Assembly: GCA_002712945.1 (NCBI GenBank)
Contig: PAVA01000055.1
Span: 1-25,203, forward strand
Length of the DNA: 25,203 bases
Source: Citromicrobium sp.
Lineage (GTDB): Bacteria > Pseudomonadota > Alphaproteobacteria > Sphingomonadales > Sphingomonadaceae
Direction: 5' to 3'
The translations under genes were made by a program, and so were the position numbers. This document shows, piece after piece, positions 14,909 through 21,225 of the stretch. The notes under the pieces are model-generated. The model saw only the letters and a list, made by a program, of their open reading frames with translations. It ran no database searches and had not been told where the DNA came from. How positions within the stretch are numbered: the first letter of the stretch is position 1; every line of letters begins with the position of its first letter.

Positions 14909-14914
14909 TATAGT
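14909..14914 (+). promoter_or_regulatory. -10 hexamer placed for a leaderless methyltransferase mRNA
   Basis: TATAGT ends five bases before the ATG at 14920, so a normal initiation distance puts +1 at or next to the start codon. No Shine-Dalgarno is present. A TTGATA at 14880-14885 is too far away (23 bp) to be a standard -35. Confidence 0.4.
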
Positions 14915-14919
14915 GTATC

Positions 14920-15627
14920 ATGTCGCAGAACACACCCTCCAGCGCCGCCGGATTTTTCAACCAGGAAATGGCGGATGCCTACGATCGGCGAAACGCCGGT
15001 CTCAGGCCGATTTCGGATTGTCTGCATTTTCTGATGCGGCTGGTGCTGGCAAGCCTCCCGGGACAGGCGAGGGTGCTGTGTGTGGGCGTGGGGACGGGAG
15101 CGGAAATATTCTCGCTCGCTGCCGAGCGGCCCGGCTGGTCTTTCGTCGGAGTCGATCCCTCTTCGGAAATGCTCGATGTGGCACGGCACCGGCTGAACGA
15201 GGCGGGAATCCTCGATCGCTGCGAGCTTGTCGAAGGCTATGTCGACGATGTCGCGGAAGAGGGCTTCGATGTGGTTGTCAGCCTGCTGGTCGCGCATTTC
15301 GTGCAGCTTGAAGCTCGTCCTGCCTTCTATCGCGGCATTTACGATCGCCTCACGCCGGGCGGACATTTCGTCAGCGCAGAAATCAGCGGCGATCTGGACA
15401 GCGCGGCGTTTCCCGCGATGCTCGAAGACTGGAAGCAGGTTCAGACGCTGATGGGAGCCAACGAGGAATCGCTCGCCTCGCTCGATCAAACGCTGCGCGA
15501 CGTCCTTGGCGTGGTTGGCCCCGCCGAAACCCAGGCGCTATGGCGCGATGCGGGCTTCCCCGTGCCCGTCCCGTTCTTTCAGGCTTTCATGATCCGTGGC
15601 TGGCATGCGCAGAGGCCGCCTGCTTGA
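14920..15627 (+). CDS. Class I SAM-dependent methyltransferase
   Basis: The protein is 235 aa. Motif I, VLCVGVGTGAEIF (residues 52-64), and the acidic SAM-ribose strand VGVDPSSEML (about 75-84) identify a Rossmann-type methyltransferase. Motif IV-like EEGFDVVVSLLVAHFV and the post-I region support it. The substrate cannot be predicted; the closest general look is to small-molecule or CmoA-like enzymes. The ATG has no Shine-Dalgarno and a -10-like hexamer sits five bases upstream, so the mRNA may be leaderless. The gene converges on accC with only 15 bp between stops, and a copy of the accC tail lies on its other side. This shows that the gene arrived as an insertion. Confidence 0.9.
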   Translation: MSQNTPSSAAGFFNQEMADAYDRRNAGLRPISDCLHFLMRLVLASLPGQARVLCVGVGTGAEIFSLAAERPGWSFVGVDPSSEMLDVARHRLNEAGILDRCELVEGYVDDVAEEGFDVVVSLLVAHFVQLEARPAFYRGIYDRLTPGGHFVSAEISGDLDSAAFPAMLEDWKQVQTLMGANEESLASLDQTLRDVLGVVGPAETQALWRDAGFPVPVPFFQAFMIRGWHAQRPPA

Positions 15628-15640
15628 GAGGGAGGCCCGT

Positions 15641-15686
15641 GGCTATCCCTCGCGCTCGGCGAGCCAGGCCTCCAGCCACTTGATCG
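15641..15686 (-). repeat. accC tail repeat, intact copy
   Basis: This is the last 14-15 codons of accC plus the stop. It matches 14800-14846; over the core (15651-15686) the only difference is C at 15670 against T at 14830. The two copies flank the methyltransferase gene as direct repeats. Confidence 0.85.
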
Positions 15687-16992
15687 AATAGTCGCCGTTC
15701 AGGATGTCCGGCTCTTCGAGCAGTGCCTGGTGGAGCGGAATATTCGTCTTCACGCCTTCGACGACCATTTCGTCCAGCGCACGCTTGAGGCGCATGATGC
15801 AGCCCTCGCGCGTGCGACCGTAGACGATCAGCTTGGCGATCATCGAATCATAGTAGGGCGGGATCGAGTACCCGGCATAAAGCCCTGAATCGACGCGGAC
15901 GTGCATGCCGCCCGCCGCGTGGTAGTAGTTCACCTTGCCCGGCGATGGCGCGAAGGTGAACGGGTCTTCGGCGTTGATCCGGCACTCGATCGCATGGCCG
16001 CTGAACGCGATCTCCTCCTGCTTGACCGACAGCGGCTTGCCCTCGGCAATGCGGATCTGTTCGCGCACCAGATCGACGCCGGTGATCGCCTCGGTCACCG
16101 GGTGTTCGACCTGCAGGCGCGTGTTCATCTCGATGAAGAAGAACTCACCGTTTTCCCACAGGAATTCGATCGTGCCCGCGCCGCGATAGCCCATCTGCGC
16201 CATCGCATCGGCGCAGACCTTGCCCATCCGCGCGCGCTCTTCGGATGAAAGTACGGGTGATGGCGCTTCCTCTAGCACCTTCTGGTGGCGCCGCTGCAAG
16301 GAACAGTCGCGCTCGCCCAGGTGGATCGCGTTGCCATTGCCGTCGCCGAACACCTGGAATTCGATGTGGCGCGGGTTGCCGAGATATTTTTCGAGATAGA
16401 CCGTGTCGTCGCCGAAGGCGGACTTCGCCTCGGACTTGGCCTGGCTCATCAGGGTTTCGAGCAGTTCCTCGCTCGGCACCACTTTCATGCCGCGCCCGCC
16501 GCCACCGCTCGCCGCCTTGACCAGCACGGGATAGCCGATCTCGGCAGCGATCTTTTTCGCTTCGTCGACCGATGTAACCGCACCGGGGCTGCCGGGGACC
16601 AGCGGCAGGCCGAGTTCGCCCGCAGTGGTCTTGGCGGTCACCTTGTCGCCCATCGTGCGGATATGCTCGGGCTTGGGCCCGATCCACGCGATGTCGTGCG
16701 CTTCGACGATCTCGGCGAACTTGGCGTTCTCCGAAAGAAAGCCGTAGCCGGGGTGGATCGCGTCGGCATGGCTGACTTCGGCGGCAGAGATGATGTTGGC
16801 GACGTTGAGATAGCTCTCGCCCGCGCTCGGCGGGCCGATGCACACCGCATGGTCGGCGAGCCGCACATGCATCGCGTCGGCATCGGCCGTGGAATGCACC
16901 GCGACCGTCTCGATCCCCATTTCGTGCGCCGCGCGGTGGATGCGCAGCGCGATTTCGCCGCGATTGGCGATCAGGATGCGGGTAATGGCCAT
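15643..16992 (-). CDS. accC: Acetyl-CoA carboxylase biotin carboxylase subunit
   Basis: The 449-aa length is standard for AccC. The protein opens with the biotin carboxylase N-domain [20 protein letters not shown]. The ATP-grasp domain carries the glycine-rich loop [14 protein letters not shown] (about 159-172), followed by HIEFQVFGD and [20 protein letters not shown]. The metal/biotin site [14 protein letters not shown] comes next, and the family C-terminal domain closes the protein. It carboxylates the biotin on AccB using ATP and bicarbonate, the first half-reaction in malonyl-CoA synthesis for fatty acids. GAGGA precedes the ATG, and the gap from accB is 11 bp. Its last codons are duplicated at 14803-14846, beyond the methyltransferase gene. 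Confidence 0.98.
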   Translation of the reverse strand: MAITRILIANRGEIALRIHRAAHEMGIETVAVHSTADADAMHVRLADHAVCIGPPSAGESYLNVANIISAAEVSHADAIHPGYGFLSENAKFAEIVEAHDIAWIGPKPEHIRTMGDKVTAKTTAGELGLPLVPGSPGAVTSVDEAKKIAAEIGYPVLVKAASGGGGRGMKVVPSEELLETLMSQAKSEAKSAFGDDTVYLEKYLGNPRHIEFQVFGDGNGNAIHLGERDCSLQRRHQKVLEEAPSPVLSSEERARMGKVCADAMAQMGYRGAGTIEFLWENGEFFFIEMNTRLQVEHPVTEAITGVDLVREQIRIAEGKPLSVKQEEIAFSGHAIECRINAEDPFTFAPSPGKVNYYHAAGGMHVRVDSGLYAGYSIPPYYDSMIAKLIVYGRTREGCIMRLKRALDEMVVEGVKTNIPLHQALLEEPDILNGDYSIKWLEAWLAEREG

Positions 16993-17003
16993 GGTCTGCG
17001 TCC

Positions 17004-17498
17004 TCAGTCGATGACGACCAGCGGCTGGTCGAACTCGACCGGCTGGGCATTGTCGACCAGGATTTTGCTCACCGTGCCGCTCCGGGGGGCCGTGATCGGG
17101 TTCATGACCTTCATGGCCTCGACGATCAGCAGCGTCTGGCCTTCGGAGACCTTGTCGCCGACCGCAATGAAGTCCTTCGCACCGGGTTCGGGCGCGAGGT
17201 AGACCGTGCCGACCATGGGGGAGGGGACGGCGTTGGCCAGGTCCGGGCCGCTGGCGGGCGCGGGTTCGGGAGTGGACTGCGCTTGCGGTGCCGGAGCGGC
17301 GGGCGCGGCCTGTTGCGGAGGCGGCGCTGCGTAGGCGGCGGCCTGCAGTTCGCGCGCGACGCGCAGCTTGCGATCGCCATCCTCGACCTCGATTTCGGAC
17401 AGTCCGGTTTCGGCGAGGAGTTCGGCAAGCTCGCGGACGAGCTCGATATCGACGTTCATCTGCGACTTGCGACCGGAATTGTGGCTCTTTTCTGCCAT
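17004..17498 (-). CDS. accB: Biotin carboxyl carrier protein of acetyl-CoA carboxylase
   Basis: The protein is 164 aa. An N-terminal helical segment ([20 protein letters not shown]) typical of AccB is followed by a flexible Ala/Pro/Gln linker (about 53-84). The biotinyl domain has the attachment motif EAMKVMNPI with biotinylated K130 and the thumb-region [20 protein letters not shown]. AccB carries carboxybiotin between AccC and the carboxyltransferase. The start at 17498 ([11 protein letters not shown]) is preferred; an internal ATG at 17459 would begin just before the conserved helix. aroQ lies 66 bp upstream and accC 11 bp downstream, forming an aroQ-accB-accC operon as in many alphaproteobacteria. 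Confidence 0.97.
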   Translation of the reverse strand: MAEKSHNSGRKSQMNVDIELVRELAELLAETGLSEIEVEDGDRKLRVARELQAAAYAAPPPQQAAPAAPAPQAQSTPEPAPASGPDLANAVPSPMVGTVYLAPEPGAKDFIAVGDKVSEGQTLLIVEAMKVMNPITAPRSGTVSKILVDNAQPVEFDQPLVVID

Positions 17499-17564
17499 GT
17501 GCGACCTTGATCGGTGAATAGGGGAAGCGGCGCGTATGCTCCCGCGCCTTCGTTCATGCAAGGT

Positions 17565-17999
17565 TTAGAGCGCGCCCGCCGCCTCGATCGCGTCGAGATA
17601 GGAGGCGAGGCCGCGTCCCTTGAAGCACTGCAACGCTGCTTCGCCGATGAAGGAGCGGTGGCGGAAGGCCTCGCGCGTGGCCGGGTCCGACAGGTGGACC
17701 TCGATCACCGGCGGGGGGATCGCCTTGGCGGCATCGAGCAGCGCGATCGAGGTGTGGGTATAGGCCGCGGCGTTGATGATGACGGCCTTTGCGCCCGCTT
17801 CGTGCGCCTCGTGCAACCAGTCGACCAGCACGCCTTCGTGATTGGTCTGGCGGAAATCGACCGCCAGCCCGTGCTCGCGTGCTTTCTCGACGCACGCGGC
17901 CTCGATCTCTGCCAGCGTGGTGGTGCCATAGATTTCGGGCTCGCGCGTGCCGAGCAGATTGAGGTTGGGGCCGTTGAGGATGAAGAGCGTGGCGGTCAT
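17565..17999 (-). CDS. aroQ: Type II 3-dehydroquinate dehydratase
   Basis: The protein is 144 aa, the usual size for the type II enzyme, a dodecamer that converts 3-dehydroquinate to 3-dehydroshikimate in the shikimate pathway. The signature NGPNLNLLGTREPEIYG contains R19 and the catalytic Y24. Also visible are FRQTNHEG, INAAAYTHTSIALLDA with N76, and EVHLSDPATREAFRHRS with the catalytic H102. It is the first gene of the aroQ-accB-accC unit. The upstream 70 bp are unremarkable and must hold the operon promoter, though no strong -35/-10 pair stands out. Confidence 0.97.
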   Translation of the reverse strand: MTATLFILNGPNLNLLGTREPEIYGTTTLAEIEAACVEKAREHGLAVDFRQTNHEGVLVDWLHEAHEAGAKAVIINAAAYTHTSIALLDAAKAIPPPVIEVHLSDPATREAFRHRSFIGEAALQCFKGRGLASYLDAIEAAGAL

Positions 18000-18071
18000 T
18001 TCGCAGCCTTAGCGGGGGCGGAGTGGCGGTGAAAGCGTGTGTCCAGCAGCGGCCTCACCACGCGCTGAAGT

Positions 18072-18691
18072 CTATGCAGGAAGGCTATTTCCCGAAGATG
18101 GCAGTCTAAGCCCTCTCATTCGATCGCTGTTCGGATAGTTGCTGAGATACCAAATCATCAGTGGTATTTTCGCAAGACAGTTCCAGTGTGCCGCGATCCT
18201 GCCGCGCAGTCCAAAGCCACCTTTCCCGTATATCCTCGCCAGATAACCCATGGACGGCAGGTGCCCTGCCTCTTTTGCAAGCTCGAAATATTCCGAGGCC
18301 TTGCCAATGTCCTTTTCAACAAGCTGGCCGGAATAAAACATGGTTCCAAGATAGAACATTGCGGGGGCGTAGCCGACGGATGCGAGCTTTTTGTACTCTT
18401 CCACGGCCTCTTGGCCCTTGCCCAGCCTTTGGAAATGCGCGGCAAGTTGAATTCCGCCTTGATTGATCCGGCATCTGCTGATCGCCTGAGCCAGCGTTCG
18501 GCTTGGTCCTCAATCCCGCTTCGGGAATAGTTCACGCCCAGATACATCATCGCAAGGGGTGAGCCGTCTTCGGCAATGGCGGTTAGCGTTGATAGGCTAT
18601 TCTGCTGGTCTTGCTCGCAAAGCTGAAGCGCGTCCCATAACTCGGTTGCTCGCGGATCGGCATCCCATTCACGCTGAATATTTTCGCCCAT
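18072..18691 (-). pseudogene. Sel1-like repeat protein, frameshifted
   Basis: Two minus-strand frames together encode one Sel1-repeat protein of about 205 aa. The first (from ATG 18691, or GTG 18700) runs through AEDGSPLAMMYLGVNYSRSG and AERWLRRSADAGSIKAEF. The second continues as QLAAHFQRLGKGQEAVEEYK and then APAMFYLGTMFYSG and the KEAGHLPSMGYLARIYGKGG repeat. The break lies near 18447-18453 and is explained by one missing base. Sel1 repeats are TPR-like helical hairpins for protein binding. The gene is less GC-rich than its neighbours, suggesting acquisition. It is either inactivated or a sequencing/assembly error. Confidence 0.75.
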
Positions 18692-18755
18692 CCTCTTCAC
18701 TGGAACAGCTTACCATCTGCGGATCGGTTTGTCGGCTACTTTCATCCGTCCATGA

Positions 18756-19169
18756 CTACCGCTCCACCCCCTTCACCTTCCCCCATTGGCGGGCGGCGGT
18801 GTAGCCGAGGTAGCCCGTGCCGAAGAGCGCGTAGAGTTCCTCGGGCAGGCCGCGCAGATAGGCGGTGACGCCGTTGCCGATGTCGACGGCGATCCGCGCG
18901 TCGAAGGCCGACAGCACGCCCATCGGCAGGGCGAACAGGATCATCGCGTATATCACGTAGAGGAAGCTGGGCCGGGCGCGGCTGGTCCACGGGTCGGCCG
19001 ATTGCGCCTCGGCGATAATCGCGGCCATCCGCGTCTCGATCGCCTTCAGCTCCTGCGACCCTTCGAGCGCGAGCAGTTCGAGCTTGGCCTTCGCGCGCGC
19101 CTCCTTGTCCGGGATGATCTTGTCGATGATCGAGGCGACGGGGCCGATCAGGCTTTCGATGAGGGGCAT
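18756..19169 (-). CDS. GTA-type three-TM holin family protein
   Basis: The protein is 137 aa from ATG 19169, with GGAG seven bases upstream. The longer open frame to 19289 adds unconserved sequence and is not used. It begins LIESLIGPVASIIDKIIPDK, then has a charged helix (EARAKAKLELLALEGSQELK and an ETRMAAIIAEAQSADPWTSR segment). Two or three membrane helices (FLYVIYAMILFALPMGVL, then LYALFGTGYLGYTAARQWGK) follow. This layout matches the holin family associated with gene transfer agent release in alphaproteobacteria. Holins make membrane pores that free endolysin or particles. No GTA structural genes are next to it in the window, so it stands alone or serves a distant cluster. Confidence 0.78.
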   Translation of the reverse strand: MPLIESLIGPVASIIDKIIPDKEARAKAKLELLALEGSQELKAIETRMAAIIAEAQSADPWTSRARPSFLYVIYAMILFALPMGVLSAFDARIAVDIGNGVTAYLRGLPEELYALFGTGYLGYTAARQWGKVKGVER

Positions 19170-19434
19170 GGGACGACTCCGGAATGTTGGAGCCGAGGCA
19201 TCTAACCAAATAGGTTCGTGTAGGAAAATGCTTTCGCACGCGCACTGGCACGGCCCCGTCCACCAGGCCCGAAGCCGTTTGTGACACATTGGCGAAGCCG
19301 TGTACGCCCCGGGAATGGCGCTATCGCGCGATCTGCCGCGGTTCTCGCATTACCGAAATAAGACAATGTTGCAGTTTTGTTGCAATCTCGTGTCGATGAG
19401 TGCATGTTGCGCTTCTGAAGACAGGAGAGAGCAC
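19170..19434. other. Divergent intergenic region between holin and TPR-like gene
   Basis: No gene is seen. The region must hold the promoters of both flanking genes. It contains an inverted repeat TTGCA-(7)-TGCAA near 19369-19385 within an AT-richer patch, and a palindrome ATCGCGCGAT near 19323-19332. No convincing -35/-10 pair could be fixed by eye. Confidence 0.4.
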
Positions 19435-19758
19435 ATGATCACCCAGGCCATCATTGCGACCGCCATGCTGATGCAGGGCGCCCCGGTAGCGCAGCCCGCC
19501 GTGACCCAGCCGGTCGCGCTGGTCGAAGCGCAGGAAGACCCGGCGATGCTGATCAATCTCGGAGTGGAACTCGCGCGGGCCGGAGAAACCGAAGCAGCGC
19601 GCCTCGCCTTCGAGAAGGTGCGGCGGATGCGGATCGACTATACGCTGGAGACGACCGACGGGCGTTACGTCCATCCGGCGGATCTGGCGGCGCAAGGGCT
19701 CCGGATGCTCGAAAACGGTGAGTTTCGTTCCAGCGACGATACGGTGCTGGGCGGCTGA
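19435..19758 (+). CDS. Small exported TPR-like protein
   Basis: The protein is 107 aa from ATG 19435, with AGGAGAG ending about seven bases upstream; the frame is open from 19300 but those residues are not protein-like. The N-terminus MITQAIIATAMLMQGAPVAQ looks like a short signal or membrane-targeting segment. It is followed by a helical stretch DPAMLINLGVELARAGETEA and an ARLAFEKVRRMRIDYTLET segment that resembles a tetratricopeptide repeat. The C-terminus includes YVHPADLAAQGLRMLENGEF. I do not recognise a named family. It lies 161 bp ahead of the secretion operon and ends before a hairpin, so it is probably a separate transcription unit. Confidence 0.8.
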   Translation: MITQAIIATAMLMQGAPVAQPAVTQPVALVEAQEDPAMLINLGVELARAGETEAARLAFEKVRRMRIDYTLETTDGRYVHPADLAAQGLRMLENGEFRSSDDTVLGG

Positions 19759-19777
19759 CCCCCGCCGCTCTTCCGGC

Positions 19778-19806
19778 CCGCCCGGTGGTTTTCGATTGCC
19801 GGGCGG
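19778..19806 (+). terminator. Hairpin after the TPR-like gene
   Basis: CCGCCCGG (19778-19785) pairs with CCGGGCGG (19799-19806) across a 13-base loop, 20 bp after the TGA. No U-tract follows, so this is only a probable transcript end. Confidence 0.4.
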
Positions 19807-19863
19807 AGCAGGGAAGGGCGGCAAAGCGTTGCATAAACGAGACAATGGGCGGGAACCCTCCGC

Positions 19864-19892
19864 CTGCATGTCACTGCGCTGTCATGTATGAT
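19864..19892 (+). promoter_or_regulatory. Candidate promoter of the virB operon
   Basis: CTGCAT (19864-19869) and TATGAT (19887-19892) are separated by exactly 17 bp and lie 28 bp ahead of the lytic transglycosylase start. The spacer holds an imperfect inverted repeat, CATGTCA against TGTCATG. The word CGCTGTCATG is shared with the inverted repeat upstream of the Lrp-type gene. Confidence 0.5.
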
Positions 19893-19919
19893 GCGCAAGG
19901 CGACAGGACGGAGGGCTCG

Positions 19920-20588
19920 ATGATTCTCGGGACATCGGGTCGGCTGGCCGCTTTCGCGGCGCTGACCCTGTTAACGGCCCCGGCACGGGCCGACGTAATG
20001 GAAATCGGAGAGAATGGCGCGCGCTGGATCGCGGGCCAGCAGGTCGGCATGCCCGTTTCCGGCCTCGAAATGACCGTGCTGCAGGCCGCCGCCATGGACA
20101 GCGAAACCGCGCAGATCGTGGCGCTCGACGGCAGCGAAGCGGTCGAGGGCGTGCCTGCGCATGTCACTTCGGATCCGCGCCAGACCGCGCGTGCGGTGCC
20201 CGCCAACTACCAGGCCAAGGTGGCCGAGCTTGCGGCGCGGTTCGACCTCAGCCCGAGCCTGATCGAGGCGCTGGTGTGGCAGGAGAGCCGCTGGCGCGAG
20301 ACCGCCGTCTCGCCCGTCGGCGCGCGCGGACTCGCGCAGCTGATGCCCGGAACCGCGCGCGACCTCGGCGTCGACCCCGACGATCCCTTCGCCAATCTGG
20401 AGGGCGGGGCGCGTTACCTGCGCGAACAGCTCGACCGCTTCGATGGCGACCTCGAAAAGGCGCTCGCCGCCTATAATGCCGGGCCGGGGCGCGTAATGCG
20501 CGCCAACGGCGTGCCCCGTATTCGCGAAACACAACTTTACGTGGCGGCCATCATGGGCCGTCTCGCCAATCATTCCCGGAACGATTAA
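19920..20588 (+). CDS. VirB1-like lytic transglycosylase
   Basis: The protein is 222 aa from ATG 19920, with GGAGGG upstream; the frame extends to 19785 without protein-like sequence. A signal peptide ends at ARA24. The C-terminal SLT (goose-lysozyme-like) domain has catalytic E122 in LVWQESRWRE, GARGLAQLMPGTARDLGV, NLEGGARYLREQLDRF and the ALAAYNAGPGRV motif. It would cleave peptidoglycan in the periplasm to let the secretion channel assemble. It is the first gene of the T4SS operon, directly before virB2 (10 bp), which supports a VirB1 role, though its N-terminal 70 residues are unlike classical VirB1. Confidence 0.92.
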   Translation: MILGTSGRLAAFAALTLLTAPARADVMEIGENGARWIAGQQVGMPVSGLEMTVLQAAAMDSETAQIVALDGSEAVEGVPAHVTSDPRQTARAVPANYQAKVAELAARFDLSPSLIEALVWQESRWRETAVSPVGARGLAQLMPGTARDLGVDPDDPFANLEGGARYLREQLDRFDGDLEKALAAYNAGPGRVMRANGVPRIRETQLYVAAIMGRLANHSRND

Positions 20589-20598
20589 AGGTATGTCG

Positions 20599-20901
20599 AT
20601 GAAATTGCTTCCCCGCCTCTTGGCGCTGCTCGCGCTTGTCTCGCCCAGCATGGCGCTGGCACAGGTGCAGCAGACCGATCCGGCAGGCTCGGGCCCGATC
20701 GTCAACGCGCTCGCATGGCTGCAAGGGACGCTGCTGGGCAATGTCGCCACCGCCGTTGCCGTGATGGCCGTCGCTGCGGTCGGCTTCATGATGCTGACCG
20801 GGCGCCTCAACTGGCGCTTCGGCGCAACCGTGATCATCGGCGTGTTCATCCTGTTCGGCGCGGCCTCGATCGTCTCCGGCATTCAGGCCGCCGCAGGCTA
20901 G
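20599..20901 (+). CDS. virB2: VirB2-family T4SS pilin
   Basis: The protein is 100 aa. The ATG at 20599 has AAAGG seven bases upstream; an ATG at 20593 is possible but leaves only one base of spacing. A signal peptide (MKLLPRLLALLALVSPSMALA) is followed by a short loop. Two membrane helices follow, LLGNVATAVAVMAVAAVGFM and FGATVIIGVFILFGAASIV, separated by a basic turn (TGRLNWR). This is the TrbC/VirB2 prepilin plan. Mature VirB2 forms the conjugative pilus and part of the channel. Order and spacing (virB1-like before, virB3 16 bp after) agree. Confidence 0.92.
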   Translation: MKLLPRLLALLALVSPSMALAQVQQTDPAGSGPIVNALAWLQGTLLGNVATAVAVMAVAAVGFMMLTGRLNWRFGATVIIGVFILFGAASIVSGIQAAAG

Positions 20902-20917
20902 GGCGAGGGGGCAGGCG

Positions 20918-21202
20918 ATGGATCAGCTTGTTCGCCACCCGGTCCACCGCGCGTTGACCCGCCCGCAAATGTTCGCGGGCGTGACGATGAACTACTTCAT
21001 CATCAATATCGGCGTGACGACCGAGGTGTTCCTGATCACCGGCAGCTGGCTCGCCCTGCCGGTCGCCGTGGCGATGCACGGCATCGGATATTTCGCCTGC
21101 CTGCGCGAACCGCGCATCTTCGACCTGTGGATCACCAAGGTCAGCAAGTGCCCGCGGATCAAGAATTACAAGCGGTGGGGCTGCAACAGCTACGCCGCCT
21201 GA
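20918..21202 (+). CDS. virB3: VirB3 T4SS inner-membrane protein
   Basis: The protein is 94 aa with a G-rich ribosome binding site (GAGGGGGCAGG) just upstream. The N-terminus MDQLVRHPVHRALTRPQMFA has the VirB3 pattern of a short polar head ending at a R-P-x-x-x-G type entry into the membrane. It is followed by two hydrophobic helices (MNYFIINIGVTTEVFLITG and WLALPVAVAMHGIGYFACL). A basic tail WITKVSKCPRIKNYKRWGC completes it. VirB3 anchors the VirB4 ATPase at the inner membrane, and virB4 follows after 23 bp. Confidence 0.92.
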   Translation: MDQLVRHPVHRALTRPQMFAGVTMNYFIINIGVTTEVFLITGSWLALPVAVAMHGIGYFACLREPRIFDLWITKVSKCPRIKNYKRWGCNSYAA

Positions 21203-21225
21203 CCTCGACCTAGGAGGGTCGACGC

